A DNA stretch of 64,000 bases from Marinobacter koreensis. Its GTDB lineage: Bacteria; Pseudomonadota; Gammaproteobacteria; Pseudomonadales; Oleiphilaceae. Numbering within the stretch: the first letter of the stretch is position 1; the number at the start of each line of letters is the position of its first letter. The stretch lies in assembly GCF_023156285.1 (NCBI RefSeq), contig NZ_JAKZAJ010000003.1, forward strand, positions 1 through 64,000, in the 5' to 3' direction. The notes under the pieces are model-generated. The model was not told the DNA's origin. It searched no databases and saw only the letters and a program-made list of their open reading frames with translations. The position numbers and the translations under genes were made by a program. Shown here piece after piece: positions 41,935 through 52,868 of the stretch.

Positions 41935-42606
41935 TCAGGATTGCCCCCTTCTCATTGAATGGCCGACCGGTCGTTCTGAAGCCCCCAGTCGGGACAGGAT
42001 TTCCTTTCGGTTCTGTCGGAAATAGACCAGCGCACTCTGGACCGATTTGACGACGGCCCGGGGAGTAATGGTGGCGCCAGTGAACTGATCGAACACCCCT
42101 CCGTTTTTCTTTACTTTCCACTGTGGTGGGGGCGTATTGTCCAGAGATCGGCCATTGAATTCCGTCACCCAGTCGGATTTCTTGGTTTCGATCCGGTCGC
42201 CGAGGCCGGGGGTTTCCTTGTGGCGCGTCACCCGTACGCCGATCACTTTGCCCTCAACGTCCAGCCCGACCAGCAGGTGAATGTCTCCCGAGTAACCTTC
42301 CGGGGCGATCACCGGCATGATGAAACCTATCGGCTTTCCCTGATCCCGGGCAACCCAGACCTGCACCGGCCCTTGCGTTGCCAGCCGTTCGCTGGCGGGC
42401 AACTGGACGGTATCCCTCAACAGATCGTTATCGTGGCCACTCTCCGGAAAGATTTCGAACAAAGCACTGGCTTCTGCCCGGGCCGCCTGTTCCTGGATCT
42501 TTTCCTGTGTGAGCGCCTGGGTGACGGCGATCGAACCGCCGGTAATGATGGCAAATATACCGAGGCCAATGGCGCTACGACGAATGGACTGTGCAAGTGC
42601 GGCCAT
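41935..42606 (-). CDS. rsxG: Electron transport complex subunit RsxG/RnfG
   Basis: This 223-residue protein has one N-terminal membrane segment and a periplasmic FMN-binding domain. The flavinylation motif is TGATITP, in which the last Thr should carry covalent FMN. It sits in the conserved order between rsxD and rsxE. Confidence 0.96.
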   Translation of the reverse strand: MAALAQSIRRSAIGLGIFAIITGGSIAVTQALTQEKIQEQAARAEASALFEIFPESGHDNDLLRDTVQLPASERLATQGPVQVWVARDQGKPIGFIMPVIAPEGYSGDIHLLVGLDVEGKVIGVRVTRHKETPGLGDRIETKKSDWVTEFNGRSLDNTPPPQWKVKKNGGVFDQFTGATITPRAVVKSVQSALVYFRQNRKEILSRLGASERPVGHSMRRGQS

Positions 42607-42609
42607 GCT

Positions 42610-43662
42610 TTACCCCTGATTCCTGCCCGGAACGCCACGCCGTGGCTTATGATGGCCATACGTGCGTGGTGGCGTGTAGTGATCGATGAATGGCACGGCA
42701 AAATTCAACAGCAGCACGCTGAACGCGACGGCATCCGGATAGTTGCCCCAGGTACGAATGATGTAAATCAGAATGCCGATTCCGGCGCCATAGATCAGCT
42801 TGCCCTGATGACTTGTCGCCGCGGAAACCGGGTCGGTCGCAATAAAGAACGCACCAAGCATGGTTCCCCCGGCCAGCAGATGAAGGGTCAGGGGGGCGTA
42901 CTGGTCGGCGTTACTGCCAAAGGCGAGACTCATAACAGCCAACCCGCCCAGAAATCCGGCCGGAATGTGCCAGGTAATGATCCGCAGGAAAACAAGCAGC
43001 AACCCGCCTGCCAGAAAGGCCAGGTTCACCCATTCCCACCCTTTGGCGATTCCATCGCCGAACATGGGGTGATTCAGAACTTCCGCAGCCGTGTGTGATG
43101 CGATCTGATGTTTGTACTCATCAAGAGGGGTGGCCATGGTCCAGCCGTCGAAGCTGGTCTGGGAGGCGGAAAAAATACGGCCCAGGGTGTCCGTGAAATC
43201 CGGGGCGCCGTTGAACAGGCCGGACGGCTCTGCCCAATTGGTGGTCATGGCGACGGGGAACGAAATCAGGACCAGGGCGTAACCCACCATGGCCGGATTA
43301 AAAGGGTTGGAGCCGAGTCCGCCGTAGAGTTGCTTGGCAATGACGATGGCGGTGACCACGGCAATACCGGATACCCACCAGGGCGCAAACTGCGGCAGGG
43401 ACAAGCCCAGCAGCAATCCGGTAACGGCTGCGGTGTTGTCCCTGAGAAAGAAAGCAACCGGCTTTTTGCGAAGCGTGAGGAATGCCGCCTCGGAACCGAC
43501 AGCGACGGCGATGCACCAGACTACATTGATCAGGTTGCCCCATCCGAAAAAGCCGACTTGCGCCAGCAGACCGGGAAGCGCAGCGATGATGACCCAGAGC
43601 ATAACGCGCGACGTCGGTCGGGCGTTACGGGCGTGTGGTGAAGACTGTTGAACGAATGCCAT
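42610..43662 (-). CDS. rsxD: Electron transport complex subunit RsxD/RnfD
   Basis: This 350-residue membrane protein has nine to ten hydrophobic segments and covalent FMN binding expected at the family Thr in [13 protein letters not shown]. It has the usual length of about 350 residues and lies 3 bp from rsxG and 21 bp from rsxC. Confidence 0.96.
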   Translation of the reverse strand: MAFVQQSSPHARNARPTSRVMLWVIIAALPGLLAQVGFFGWGNLINVVWCIAVAVGSEAAFLTLRKKPVAFFLRDNTAAVTGLLLGLSLPQFAPWWVSGIAVVTAIVIAKQLYGGLGSNPFNPAMVGYALVLISFPVAMTTNWAEPSGLFNGAPDFTDTLGRIFSASQTSFDGWTMATPLDEYKHQIASHTAAEVLNHPMFGDGIAKGWEWVNLAFLAGGLLLVFLRIITWHIPAGFLGGLAVMSLAFGSNADQYAPLTLHLLAGGTMLGAFFIATDPVSAATSHQGKLIYGAGIGILIYIIRTWGNYPDAVAFSVLLLNFAVPFIDHYTPPRTYGHHKPRRGVPGRNQG

Positions 43663-43683
43663 GAGAATCGGGCCTTGGCTCGG

Positions 43684-45504
43684 TTAATCGGACGTCTGGT
43701 TTTCGGTATTTCTCGCCGGGGCCTCGCGGGCTTCCTGCAAGGCCTGTTCCGCCCTGGCTACCCGATCGTGGTTCTTGGCGACCGCGCGTTCAAGTTTGTC
43801 GACGTTATCAGCCTGTTGTTCCTTCGCCTCATCGAGCATCCGTTGCATCGTTTCAAGCTTTGATCGGGCCTGGGTCAGTTGCTTCTCAAGAGCTTCAATA
43901 TCTGGTTTGTCGTCCTGTTCCGGAGCGGACTTTTGCTCGCCCGTCGCGACCTTCGCTTTCTTGCGTTCGAGAGCCTGCTGCACCAGTGCTGCCTTGGCAG
44001 CGCGATCGTCCGTGGCGTCACCGGTTTCCGCCGCCTGTTCAGCCTCAGCCTGTTTTCGGGCCTGGGCTTCCGCGGCGGCCCTGGCTCGTTCTTTGCGGCG
44101 CAGTTCTTTCTCTTCCTGCTCCCTCTCGAGCCTTGCCTTGCGGGCTTCAAAGCGTTCACGGGCCCGGTCAGCCTTTAATTGTTCGGCTCGCTGAACCCGG
44201 ATTTCACCCTTTGCATAGCGGTAGTACTGGACCAGGGGAATGGAACTTGGGCAAACGTAGGAACAGGCCCCGCATTCAATGCAGTCGAACAGGTTCAGGT
44301 GTTCGGCTTTCTCGAATTCTTCAGACTTCGAATACCAGAACAGTTGCTGGGGCAGAAGCTCCATCGGGCAGACTTCGGCGCATTGGCCGCAACGGATGCA
44401 CGGTTGTTCCGTTGGGGGATCGGGAAGTTCTGCCGCCGTCGCCGCGATGACGCAATTGGTCGTCTTGGTAACGGGGATGGCCGTCGTGGTCAGGGTATAA
44501 CCCATCATCGGGCCGCCGAGCACCAGCCGATTCAGCTTTTTCTCATCGACACCCGCCTTGGTCAGCAGGTGCTCGATGGGGGTGCCAATCCACGCTTCGT
44601 AGTTTCCCGGCTCCCGCACGGCATCTCCGGTGACCGTTACGATTCGCGAAATCAGGGGCGAATCTTCAAGCATGGCCCGTGCCACGGCCACCGCGGTGCC
44701 TACGTTCTGGCACATCACGCCGATGTCGGCGGGAATCCCTTCATTGGGAACCTCCAGGCCGGTCAGAATCCGGATCAGCTGCTTTTCGCCTCCCGACGGG
44801 TACTTGGTCGGAATCACGGCAACTTCAATCTGGGTGCCTTCGCAGGCGGTCTTGATGGCTTCGATGGCTTCGGGTTTGTTGTCTTCAATGCCGATGACGC
44901 AACGCTCCGGGCGCAGGATCCAGGCCATGATCTTGAGCCCGGCGATGACCTCGGTCGCCTTCTCGCGCATGGTCATGTCATCGGCAGTGATGTAGGGTTC
45001 GCACTCAGCGCCATTGAGGATCAGCGTGTCGACCTTGCGATCCTTCGGGGGCCGAAGTTTGATGTTGGTCGGGAAGCCCGCACCGCCCATGCCGGAAATG
45101 CCCGCTTCCCGAATCCGCTCAAGAACCGTCTCCCGCTCCAGCTTCCGGTATTCGGTAATCGGCTGACGCTCCCGCCACTGATCCTCACCGTCTGGTCTCA
45201 GCACGATGCACCAGTCATCCAGGCCCGATGGATGCGGCACGGGCCGCTCAGTGATGCTCTCGATGATTCCGGACGTGGGGGCGTGGACGGGAACGCCAAT
45301 GCCACTGCGGACATCCGCCAGTTTCTGGCCCTTGAGCACACGCTCACCGACCTCGACCAGTGGCTCCGCCGGTTCGCCAATGTGTTGCTGCAGGGGCAGG
45401 ACAAGTAAATCGGGAATGCCCGCGTCCCGGATCGGGCTGCGGGTTGACTGATGTTTGTTTTCGGCCGGGTGGATGCCCCCGGCAAAGTCCCAGAGCTGTG
45501 TCAT
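43684..45504 (-). CDS. rsxC: Electron transport complex subunit RsxC/RnfC
   Basis: This 606-residue soluble subunit binds NADH/FMN and two 4Fe-4S clusters (CIRCGQCAEVCP and CIECGACSYVCP). The last roughly 170 residues are an Ala/Glu/Lys/Arg-rich coiled coil, shorter than the repeat tail of enteric RsxC proteins (about 740 residues). The start ATG overlaps the rsxB stop by one base. Confidence 0.96.
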   Translation of the reverse strand: MTQLWDFAGGIHPAENKHQSTRSPIRDAGIPDLLVLPLQQHIGEPAEPLVEVGERVLKGQKLADVRSGIGVPVHAPTSGIIESITERPVPHPSGLDDWCIVLRPDGEDQWRERQPITEYRKLERETVLERIREAGISGMGGAGFPTNIKLRPPKDRKVDTLILNGAECEPYITADDMTMREKATEVIAGLKIMAWILRPERCVIGIEDNKPEAIEAIKTACEGTQIEVAVIPTKYPSGGEKQLIRILTGLEVPNEGIPADIGVMCQNVGTAVAVARAMLEDSPLISRIVTVTGDAVREPGNYEAWIGTPIEHLLTKAGVDEKKLNRLVLGGPMMGYTLTTTAIPVTKTTNCVIAATAAELPDPPTEQPCIRCGQCAEVCPMELLPQQLFWYSKSEEFEKAEHLNLFDCIECGACSYVCPSSIPLVQYYRYAKGEIRVQRAEQLKADRARERFEARKARLEREQEEKELRRKERARAAAEAQARKQAEAEQAAETGDATDDRAAKAALVQQALERKKAKVATGEQKSAPEQDDKPDIEALEKQLTQARSKLETMQRMLDEAKEQQADNVDKLERAVAKNHDRVARAEQALQEAREAPARNTENQTSD

Positions 45505-46082
45505 CAGGCGCTTACTCCCTGACGATCGGTCGCAATAATGCTGGGCTCGGGTGGCGACCAGGTCCAGGTGCGGATATCCGGTTCAACGGTGACCATGTCG
45601 ATACAGTCTACGGGGCAGGGCTCGACACAGAGGTCGCAGCCGGTGCATTCACTCTCGATCACGGTGTGCATGTGCTTGGCGGCCCCCAGGATGGCGTCCA
45701 CAGGGCATGCCTGGATGCACTTCGTACAGCCAATGCATTCGTCCTCCCGGATAACAGCGACCCGCTTGGCCTGCTCCTCTCCATGTTCCGCATCGAGTGG
45801 TTCCGGTTCGACGTCGAGCAGGTCGGCCAGGGCCTTAATGGTAGCCTCGCCCCCGGGCGGACACTTATTAATGGATTCGCCATTGGCGATGGCTTCGGCA
45901 TAGGGGCGACAGCCCGGAAACCCGCACTGGCCACATTGGGTCTGGGGCAAGAGCGCATCAACCTGGTCTACCAGTGGATTGCCTTCAACCCGGAAACGCT
46001 CGGAGGCAAAGCCCAGCAAGCCCCCGAACACAAGGGCCAGGGCCAGCAGAACGACAACGGCGATGATAATGCCAGTCCACAT
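45504..46082 (-). CDS. rsxB: Electron transport complex subunit RsxB/RnfB
   Basis: This 192-residue ferredoxin-like subunit has an N-terminal membrane anchor, a four-Cys motif with [15 protein letters not shown], and two 4Fe-4S motifs ([14 protein letters not shown] and [14 protein letters not shown]). It links RsxC to the membrane core. rsxA lies 16 bp upstream. Confidence 0.97.
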   Translation of the reverse strand: MWTGIIIAVVVLLALALVFGGLLGFASERFRVEGNPLVDQVDALLPQTQCGQCGFPGCRPYAEAIANGESINKCPPGGEATIKALADLLDVEPEPLDAEHGEEQAKRVAVIREDECIGCTKCIQACPVDAILGAAKHMHTVIESECTGCDLCVEPCPVDCIDMVTVEPDIRTWTWSPPEPSIIATDRQGVSA

Positions 46083-46098
46083 AACAACCTACGCTCCG

Positions 46099-46680
46099 TC
46101 AGACGGTGACCAGACCGGTAAAGCCCAAAAACGCCAGCGCCATCAGCCCCGCCGTTACCATGCCAATCGCAGCGCCCCGAAAGGCAACCGGTACGTCAGC
46201 AACCGCGATACGCTCCCGCATGGCTGCGAACAGTACCAGGACGAGGGAAAAGCCGAGAGCCGCGCCAAACCCATAGAGAACGGATTCGACGAAATTGTTG
46301 TGCTTGTTCAGGTTGAGCAGGGCAACCCCGAGAACCGCGCAATTCGTTGTGATCAGGGGCAGAAAAATGCCGAGAACCCTGTAAAGCAGGGGACTGGTCT
46401 TGCGAACCACCATCTCGGTGAACTGAACCACGACCGCGATGACCAGGATAAACGTGATCGTCTTGAGAAAGGCCAGGTCCAGCGGTGCAAGCAGGTAGGT
46501 GTAGGCGAGGTAGCTGCATACCGATGACAGCGTCAGCACGAAGGTGGTGGCCAACGACATGCCCATGGCGGTTTCCAGCTTCCCGGACACGCCCATGAAC
46601 GGACAGAGGCCCAGGAACTGCACCAGCACGAAGTTGTTCACCAGGATAGTACTGACCAGGATCAGCAGATACTCTGTCAT
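46099..46680 (-). CDS. rsxA: Electron transport complex subunit RsxA/RnfA
   Basis: This 193-residue membrane protein has six hydrophobic segments with the paired family motifs [10 protein letters not shown] and ITTNCAVLG that hold the intramembrane Fe-S cluster Cys residues. It is the first rsx gene, 24 bp after metG, with no visible terminator between them. Confidence 0.97.
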   Translation of the reverse strand: MTEYLLILVSTILVNNFVLVQFLGLCPFMGVSGKLETAMGMSLATTFVLTLSSVCSYLAYTYLLAPLDLAFLKTITFILVIAVVVQFTEMVVRKTSPLLYRVLGIFLPLITTNCAVLGVALLNLNKHNNFVESVLYGFGAALGFSLVLVLFAAMRERIAVADVPVAFRGAAIGMVTAGLMALAFLGFTGLVTV

Positions 46681-46704
46681 CGGATCTTTCGTACCTCGAT
46701 TTGC

Positions 46705-48735
46705 TTACATCACCCGCATGCCGGGAGTGGCACCGGAATCCGGAGAAAGAATGAAGATATCCTTCCCGCCGGGGCCAGCCGCAAGGACCATGCCCTCGGA
46801 CAGTCCGAACTTCATTTTTCGAGCTTTCAGGTTGGCCACCATGACGGTCATTCGGCCCTCCAGCTCTTCCGGCTTGTAGGCAGACTTGATACCAGCAAAC
46901 ACGTTGCGTTCGCCATGCCCTATGTCAAGTGTCAGGCGGAGAAGCTTGTCTGCCCCCTCGACATGCTCTGCTTTGACAATTTTAGCCACCCGAAGGTCCA
47001 CTTTCGCGAAATCACCGAATTCTATCTCGTCCGCAATCGGTTCAAGATTGGCAGCCGGTTCGGGCTGACCGGTCGCTGCGGGCAGTTCCTCCTTGGAGGC
47101 ATCGAGCATTTTCTCGATCTGGGCCATGTCCACTCGATTCATCAACGGCTTGAACTTGCTGATGCCGTGGTTTTCAAGCAGTTCCTTGCGGTTGTTCCAG
47201 TCCAGCTTGGCCTTCAGGAAGTCCTCTGATGCCTCGGCTGTTTTCGGCAGAACCGGCGCGAGGTAGGTCATCAGGATGCGGAACATGTTGATGGCATTCG
47301 TGCAGATCGCGTGCAGCCTTCCATCCTGGCCGTCCTGTTTGGCAATGACCCAGGGCTGCTCGTCGTTCACGTACTGGTTGGCGATGTCGGCCAGCTCCAT
47401 GATCCGGCGCATGGCCCGGCCAAATTCGCGGGTCTCGAAGAACTCTTCGATCTGTTCTCCGGCTTCAATGAACTCCCGGAGCTTCTCCTGCTCGGTCACT
47501 TCACCCAGCTGGCCATCGAACCGTTTGGTAATAAAGCCGGCGCTACGACTGGCAATATTGACGACCTTGCCGACAAGGTCCGAATTGACCCGTGCGGCGA
47601 AGTCCTCAAGATTGAGGTCCATGTCATCCACGCCCCCGGTCAGCTTGGCGGCGAAGTAGTAACGGAGGTACTCGGGATCCAGGTGATCCAGGTAGGTGCG
47701 CGCCATGATGAAGGTGCCGCGGGACTTGGACATCTTCTTGCCGTTCACGGTCACAAAGCCATGGGCCCAGACGGCTGTCGGCGTCCGGAAGCCGGCATCG
47801 TGGAGCATGGACGGCCAGAACAGGGCGTGGAAGTTGATGATGTCCTTGCCGATGAAGTGATAGACCTCGGCGGAGGAATCGGCTCGCCAGAAGTGCTCGA
47901 AGTCGATGTTCTCGCGGTTACACATGTTCTTGAAGCTCGCCAGGTAGCCAATGGGGGCATCAAGCCAGACATAGAAGAATTTGCCCGGCGCGTCAGGAAT
48001 CTCAAAGCCGAAGTAGGGGGCGTCACGGCTGATATCCCATTCCTGCAGCCCGGCATCCAGCCATTCGGCCAGTTTATTGGCAACCTGCGGCTGAAGGGTG
48101 CCACTGCGGGTCCACTTGGCCAGGAAATCGTGGAAATCCGGGAGTTTGAAAAAGTAGTGCTCGGACTCTTTCTCAATCGGCGTGGCGCCAGATACGGCAG
48201 AGCGCGGGTTGATCAGCTCCGCCGGCGTATAGGTGGCACCGCAGGCTTCGCAGTTGTCTCCGTACTGGTCTTCGGTCTTGCATTTGGGACAGGTCCCTTT
48301 GATAAACCGGTCTGCCAGGAACATCTCCTTCTCCGGATCGAAGAACTGGGTGATGTTCCGGGTGGCAATGTGCCCGTTTTCCTGAAGCTGGCGATAGATG
48401 TATTCGGAGAAGAAGCGGTTCTCCTCGGAATGGGTGGAGTAATAATTGTCGAAACGGATATGAAAACCGGCAAAATCCTGCTGGTGCTCCTGACGGATTC
48501 GATCAATCAACTGCTCCGGCGTGATGCCTTCCCGCTCCGCTCTCAGCATGATCGCAGTGCCATGAGCATCGTCGGCGCAAACGTAGTAGCAGTTCTGGCC
48601 CCGCATTTTCTGATAGCGCACCCAGATATCGGTCTGAATGTATTCCAGCAGGTGACCCAGGTGGATCGGCCCGTTGGCATAGGGCAGGGCGCTGGTAACC
48701 AGAATGTCGCGCTGTTGCTTGCTCGCTTGCGTCAT
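46705..48735 (-). CDS. metG: Methionyl-tRNA synthetase
   Basis: This 676-residue class I synthetase has HIGH-type [11 protein letters not shown], a zinc knuckle with CPKC and CEAC, the KMSKS loop GKKMSKSRG, and a C-terminal EMAP-II-like tRNA-binding/dimerisation domain ([19 protein letters not shown]). ATG 48735 gives the family N-terminus; the same frame stays open far upstream, antisense to apbC, which is not meaningful. It heads the metG-rsxABCDGE-nth run. Confidence 0.97.
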   Translation of the reverse strand: MTQASKQQRDILVTSALPYANGPIHLGHLLEYIQTDIWVRYQKMRGQNCYYVCADDAHGTAIMLRAEREGITPEQLIDRIRQEHQQDFAGFHIRFDNYYSTHSEENRFFSEYIYRQLQENGHIATRNITQFFDPEKEMFLADRFIKGTCPKCKTEDQYGDNCEACGATYTPAELINPRSAVSGATPIEKESEHYFFKLPDFHDFLAKWTRSGTLQPQVANKLAEWLDAGLQEWDISRDAPYFGFEIPDAPGKFFYVWLDAPIGYLASFKNMCNRENIDFEHFWRADSSAEVYHFIGKDIINFHALFWPSMLHDAGFRTPTAVWAHGFVTVNGKKMSKSRGTFIMARTYLDHLDPEYLRYYFAAKLTGGVDDMDLNLEDFAARVNSDLVGKVVNIASRSAGFITKRFDGQLGEVTEQEKLREFIEAGEQIEEFFETREFGRAMRRIMELADIANQYVNDEQPWVIAKQDGQDGRLHAICTNAINMFRILMTYLAPVLPKTAEASEDFLKAKLDWNNRKELLENHGISKFKPLMNRVDMAQIEKMLDASKEELPAATGQPEPAANLEPIADEIEFGDFAKVDLRVAKIVKAEHVEGADKLLRLTLDIGHGERNVFAGIKSAYKPEELEGRMTVMVANLKARKMKFGLSEGMVLAAGPGGKDIFILSPDSGATPGMRVM

Positions 48736-48927
48736 GGTGATGTCCGAACCTTCTGTGAATAAGGATTGGCAATGCAAATAAAAGGGGCCGGTTGAAAGCA
48801 CCCGTGTTGATAGTCGCGGGTGGCGACCCCATATGGTCAGAAACGGGCACAGATGATACCTTCCAAGCAGCAATTTTTCACCCGAAACACCCGTTTTCGT
48901 GTTCATGAGCTTATTCCGGAGAAGCCG

Positions 48928-50028
48928 ATGACCCAGATTTCCCAGCAGGCCCTGGAGGCCGCTGTCCGAGAATATCGGGATCCTTATCTCGACAAGGACC
49001 TGTACCAACTCGGCGCCGTCAAGAATCTCGCCTCGGAAGAGGGTGGAAAAGTCACCCTGATGGTTGAGCTGCCCTATCCATCCAAAGGAATTGCCGGAGC
49101 GCTCAAGCAAATCGTTACCAATGCGCTCGAAAACGTTGAGGGCGTGGAAAGTGCCGACGTGCATGTCGGCCAGAAGATCCACTCCTACAAAGTGCAGAAA
49201 GACATTCCCTCTGTCCCCGGCGTTAAAAACATCATCGCTGTGGCCTCCGGCAAGGGTGGCGTCGGCAAATCCACTACCGCGGTCAACCTCGCGCTGGCCC
49301 TGCAGGCCGAAGGCGCCCGAGTCGGCATTCTTGACGCCGACATCTACGGTCCCAGTATTGGCATGATGCTCGGAGTGCCGGAAGGCAAGCGTCCGGACAC
49401 CCGGGAAAACAAATACTTCGTTCCCATGGACGCCCATGGCCTGCAGGCCAACTCCATGGCGTTCGTTGTCACCGAAAAAACGCCCATGGTCTGGCGGGGC
49501 CCCATGGTCAGTGGTGCCGTTATGCAGTTGCTCCAGCAGACCCTCTGGAACGAACTTGACTACCTGATCGTCGACATGCCGCCGGGAACCGGGGACATTC
49601 AGCTCACCCTGGCGCAGAAGGTGCCCGTGACAGGTGCGGTCATCGTCACCACGCCCCAGGACATCGCGCTGCTGGATGGCAAAAAGGGTATCGAAATGTT
49701 CCGCAAGGTGGAGATTCCGGTACTCGGCGTGATCGAGAATATGAGTGTCCACATCTGCAGCAACTGCGGCCATGAAGAACCCCTGTTCGGCCACGGCGGC
49801 GGTGAGCGGATTGCCGAGGAATACGACACCACCCTCCTCGGGCAGCTGCCCCTGCACATGACCATCCGGGAACAGACCGATGGCGGTACTCCCTCGGTGA
49901 TCGCCGAACCGGACTCCGAAGTGGCGCGCCGTTACCGCGACATCGCTCGCCGGGTTGGTGCGGAGTTGTCAACGCGGGAGCGGAATCTGTCGGGTTCAAT
50001 CTCCAGTGTTTCGGTAACCGAACACTGA
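48928..50028 (+). CDS. apbC: Iron-sulfur cluster carrier protein ApbC/Mrp
   Basis: This 366-residue P-loop ATPase delivers 4Fe-4S clusters to apoproteins. It has an N-terminal MIP18-like domain (residues about 8-85), the deviant Walker [22 protein letters not shown] and the cluster-binding pair CSNCG. ATG 48928 follows GGAGAAGCCG. It is divergent from metG, with the Fe-S-rich Rsx genes beyond it. Confidence 0.96.
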   Translation: MTQISQQALEAAVREYRDPYLDKDLYQLGAVKNLASEEGGKVTLMVELPYPSKGIAGALKQIVTNALENVEGVESADVHVGQKIHSYKVQKDIPSVPGVKNIIAVASGKGGVGKSTTAVNLALALQAEGARVGILDADIYGPSIGMMLGVPEGKRPDTRENKYFVPMDAHGLQANSMAFVVTEKTPMVWRGPMVSGAVMQLLQQTLWNELDYLIVDMPPGTGDIQLTLAQKVPVTGAVIVTTPQDIALLDGKKGIEMFRKVEIPVLGVIENMSVHICSNCGHEEPLFGHGGGERIAEEYDTTLLGQLPLHMTIREQTDGGTPSVIAEPDSEVARRYRDIARRVGAELSTRERNLSGSISSVSVTEH

Positions 50029-50361
50029 CCGATTCTTTTCAGGCGGGGCTGCACAAGGCCCGTTCGCGGATGCAGGAATAGCTTTCCAAAAATGTTGGAG
50101 GCCATGGATGGCCTGAGACAAGCGCACATGGGTGAGGCCGAGCGTTTATGAAGCAAAGCTTCATGCGACAGCCGAACGACAGCAATCTGTGATTGCTGGC
50201 TGGACCCCGGAGGGGTGCTCGTAGCGTGTTTTGGAGAGCGTTTTCTGGCCTTGCAGCCCACAGATCAAGCAGTCTGGAGATAGCCTGAGGAGCCTTCGAC
50301 AGACCCCAAGGGAACAGGTAAACTACGCCTCAATTTTTCCAGCGGAAACGAGAATTCACCG
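50029..50361 (+). repeat. Structured intergenic element between apbC and dcd
   Basis: No gene fits this 333-bp gap. Bases 50081-50091 pair with 50229-50239 (11 bp, one G-U wobble) and enclose four short hairpins: 50099-50114 (AGGCCAT/ATGGCCT), 50148-50164 (ATGAAGC/GCTTCAT), 50181-50197 (AGCAATC/GATTGCT) and 50204-50216 (ACCCC/GGGGT). A multi-branched RNA or palindromic-repeat element of about 160 nt is likely. I believe similar repeats exist in related genomes but could not check. The dcd promoter should lie in 50260-50361. Confidence 0.6.
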
Positions 50362-50928
50362 ATGAGCATTAAATCCGACAAGTGGATACGCCGGATGTCC
50401 GAGCAGCACGGCATGATCGAACCGTTCGAGCACGGACAGGTTCGGGAAACCGGAAAAGGCCGTGTCATCTCCTACGGGACCTCCAGTTACGGTTACGACG
50501 TTCGCTGTAGCAATGAATTCAAGATCTTCACTAATGTCCACAGCGCCACGGTCGATCCGAAGAACTTCGACGACAACAGCTTCGTCAACTACACCGGCGA
50601 CGTCTGCATCATCCCGCCGAACAGCTTTGCGCTGGCGCGGACCGTCGAATATTTCCGGATTCCGAGAAACGTGCTCACCATCTGCCTGGGCAAAAGCACC
50701 TATGCCCGTTGCGGCATCATCGTGAACGTCACGCCGCTGGAACCGGAATGGGAAGGCCAGGTGACTCTGGAGTTTTCCAATACCACCAACCTGCCGGCCA
50801 AGATCTACGCCAACGAAGGCGTTGCCCAGATGCTGTTTTTCGAGTCCGATGAAGTCTGCGATACCAGCTACAAGGACCGGGGCGGCAAATACCTGGGTCA
50901 GACCGGCGTGACCCTGCCAAGGACATGA
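50362..50928 (+). CDS. dcd: dCTP deaminase
   Basis: Dcd deaminates dCTP to dUTP for thymidylate synthesis. This 188-residue trimeric-dUTPase-fold protein has [13 protein letters not shown], the [10 protein letters not shown] catalytic region and [13 protein letters not shown] with catalytic Glu. The length is standard. Its stop overlaps the DUF416 start by ATGA. Confidence 0.97.
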   Translation: MSIKSDKWIRRMSEQHGMIEPFEHGQVRETGKGRVISYGTSSYGYDVRCSNEFKIFTNVHSATVDPKNFDDNSFVNYTGDVCIIPPNSFALARTVEYFRIPRNVLTICLGKSTYARCGIIVNVTPLEPEWEGQVTLEFSNTTNLPAKIYANEGVAQMLFFESDEVCDTSYKDRGGKYLGQTGVTLPRT

Positions 50929-51524
50929 ACGCCAACCAGTTCCTCAAAGCCGTTGCACAATTGCAGGGATGGCGTGAATATGCCTTCCTGCTGGCGCTCG
51001 CCGAGCGCTCGTTTCCGAATTACGCCCTCTTTGTCGAGGCTGTCGGCCTGAAAACCGGCGCCAAGATGCGTCAATTGCTGGACATCGCCTGGGAGCTGCT
51101 TCAGAAAGACACCAGTGATGCTGCAATTCCCCAGTTGCTCAGCAAACTGGAGTCGCTATCGCCCCAGGTTGACGACTACGACGCCTACGGCGTGTATCCC
51201 GCGTTCGATTTTTGTCAGTTACTCGAGCAGGCGCTGCTCAATCGGCTCAACCCGAATAAACATCGGGCAACCGAAGCATCCCAGCTGGCCACGACAACGG
51301 TCATGAATTTTATTGAACTGTCGGAAGGCGAGTCGCTGCCCGAAGATGAGCTGGTCCGTCTGCTGGATCATCATCCCTTGATGAAAGAAGACAAGATGTT
51401 CCAGAGGGACCTGGTGCTGGCGCTCAAGCGGCAGCGTACTCCGAAAGAATCCTTTGTTGAGGAATTGCGGACCGGTGCCGCCAACGAGGGCGTCAGTAAC
51501 CTCGGCATTGCGCTGGACAGTTGA
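50925..51524 (+). CDS. DUF416 (YjaG) family protein
   Basis: This 199-residue, mostly helical cytoplasmic protein belongs to the YjaG/DUF416 family ([50 protein letters not shown]). No function is known. Coupling to dcd by ATGA overlap suggests co-expression, but I know no functional link. Confidence 0.9.
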   Translation: MNANQFLKAVAQLQGWREYAFLLALAERSFPNYALFVEAVGLKTGAKMRQLLDIAWELLQKDTSDAAIPQLLSKLESLSPQVDDYDAYGVYPAFDFCQLLEQALLNRLNPNKHRATEASQLATTTVMNFIELSEGESLPEDELVRLLDHHPLMKEDKMFQRDLVLALKRQRTPKESFVEELRTGAANEGVSNLGIALDS

Positions 51525-51590
51525 CCCGGGGTAGTCCGCGCTTCACTCTGTTTAAAACTCCCTGCGTTTCGTTGCTGAATGGATGGTGCC

Positions 51591-52868
51591 ATGAAACTCT
51601 CTGCGTTTGGCCGTAAATTCACCGCCGATGCCGGTATAACCTCACTGATGGATGACCTTGGCAATGCCATGGCGTCCGGTGACGACATGATCATGATGGG
51701 AGGTGGTAATCCGGGCCACATCCCGGAAATCCAGCATCGTGTTCAGACCATTCTGTCTGAGATGGGCCAGAACGAGGATGAGGTCCGTCGACTCGTAGGC
51801 ATCTACGATCCGCCCCAGGGAGAAAAAGGATTCATCAGTGCTCTGGCAGAGCTGTTGAACCGCGAGTATGGGTGGGACCTCAGTCCGGACAATATTGCCC
51901 TTACCAATGGCAGCCAGGCCGCCTTTTTCATGTTATTCAACATGTTTGGTGGGGACTATGGAGGCGGACAGCGAAAACACATTCTGCTGCCCCTCGCGCC
52001 GGAATACATCGGGTATGCCGATGCCGGGATTGAGCCCGGGTTGTTCCGAGCGGTTCAGCCGGATATTTCTTTCACCGATGCGCACGAATTCAAGTACCGG
52101 GTGGATTTTGACGCTGTGGAGGTCACCGGTGAAACCGGCGCTATCTGTGTGTCGCGCCCGACCAATCCCACCGGCAACGTGATCACCGACGAAGAGCTCG
52201 CCCGTCTGGAAGCTCTGGCGGGGCAGCACGACATTCCCCTGATCGTCGATGGCGCCTATGGAACGCCATTCCCGAGCCTGCTGTTTGTGGATGCCCAGCC
52301 AACCTGGAATGAGCGCATCATTCTGTGCCTGAGTCTGTCGAAGCTTGGGCTTCCCGCTGCCCGAACCGGCATCGTGATTGCCTCGGAGCCGGTGATCAAG
52401 GCGTTATCGGGCATAAACGCGATTCTGAACCTGGCAACGGGTAGTTTCGGGGCCATGATTGCGGAGCCGCTGGTAAGATCCGGTGAAATCCTGTCGCTTA
52501 GCCGGGATGTCGTCTGTCCGTTCTACAAGACCAAGATGGAGCGTGCTGTCGAAGTCTTCCGCGAAGCCATGGGCGAGGACTCGTGTCGCTGGTACGTGCA
52601 TAAGCCCGAAGGCGCCATGTTTCTCTGGCTCTGGTTCCCGGATCTGCCAATTTCAAGCCTGGAGCTCTACCAGCGTCTGAAGCAGCGGGGTGTGTTGGTG
52701 GTATCCGGGCATTACTTCTTCCCCGGTTTGCCAGATGATGGCTGGCGGCACCGTCACGAATGCCTGCGCGTCACCTATTCGCAGGATGATGAGCGGGTGG
52801 CCGCCGGGTTGAGGATCATCGCAGACGAGGTCAAGGCCGTCTGGCAGAGTTCAGAGCAGGGCGCCTAG
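51591..52868 (+). CDS. avtA: Valine-pyruvate aminotransferase
   Basis: AvtA transfers amino groups between valine and pyruvate. This 425-residue fold-type I PLP enzyme has GGGNPGHIP near the start, the NPTGN motif and the PLP Lys in SLSKLGLPAARTG. ATG 51591 matches the family N-terminus; an in-frame ATG at 51579 adds four residues. Its TAG stop shares CTAG with the convergent DUF3108 gene. Confidence 0.93.
   Translation: MKLSAFGRKFTADAGITSLMDDLGNAMASGDDMIMMGGGNPGHIPEIQHRVQTILSEMGQNEDEVRRLVGIYDPPQGEKGFISALAELLNREYGWDLSPDNIALTNGSQAAFFMLFNMFGGDYGGGQRKHILLPLAPEYIGYADAGIEPGLFRAVQPDISFTDAHEFKYRVDFDAVEVTGETGAICVSRPTNPTGNVITDEELARLEALAGQHDIPLIVDGAYGTPFPSLLFVDAQPTWNERIILCLSLSKLGLPAARTGIVIASEPVIKALSGINAILNLATGSFGAMIAEPLVRSGEILSLSRDVVCPFYKTKMERAVEVFREAMGEDSCRWYVHKPEGAMFLWLWFPDLPISSLELYQRLKQRGVLVVSGHYFFPGLPDDGWRHRHECLRVTYSQDDERVAAGLRIIADEVKAVWQSSEQGA

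Noticed and set aside
47311..48762. Long plus-strand frame (483 codons) opposite metG
   Set aside because: All MetG motifs are on the minus strand; the plus-strand translation has no recognisable domain.
48736..49857. Upstream extension of the metG frame across the intergenic gap and antisense to apbC
   Set aside because: The family N-terminus of MetG begins at 48735, and apbC is clearly coding on the other strand.
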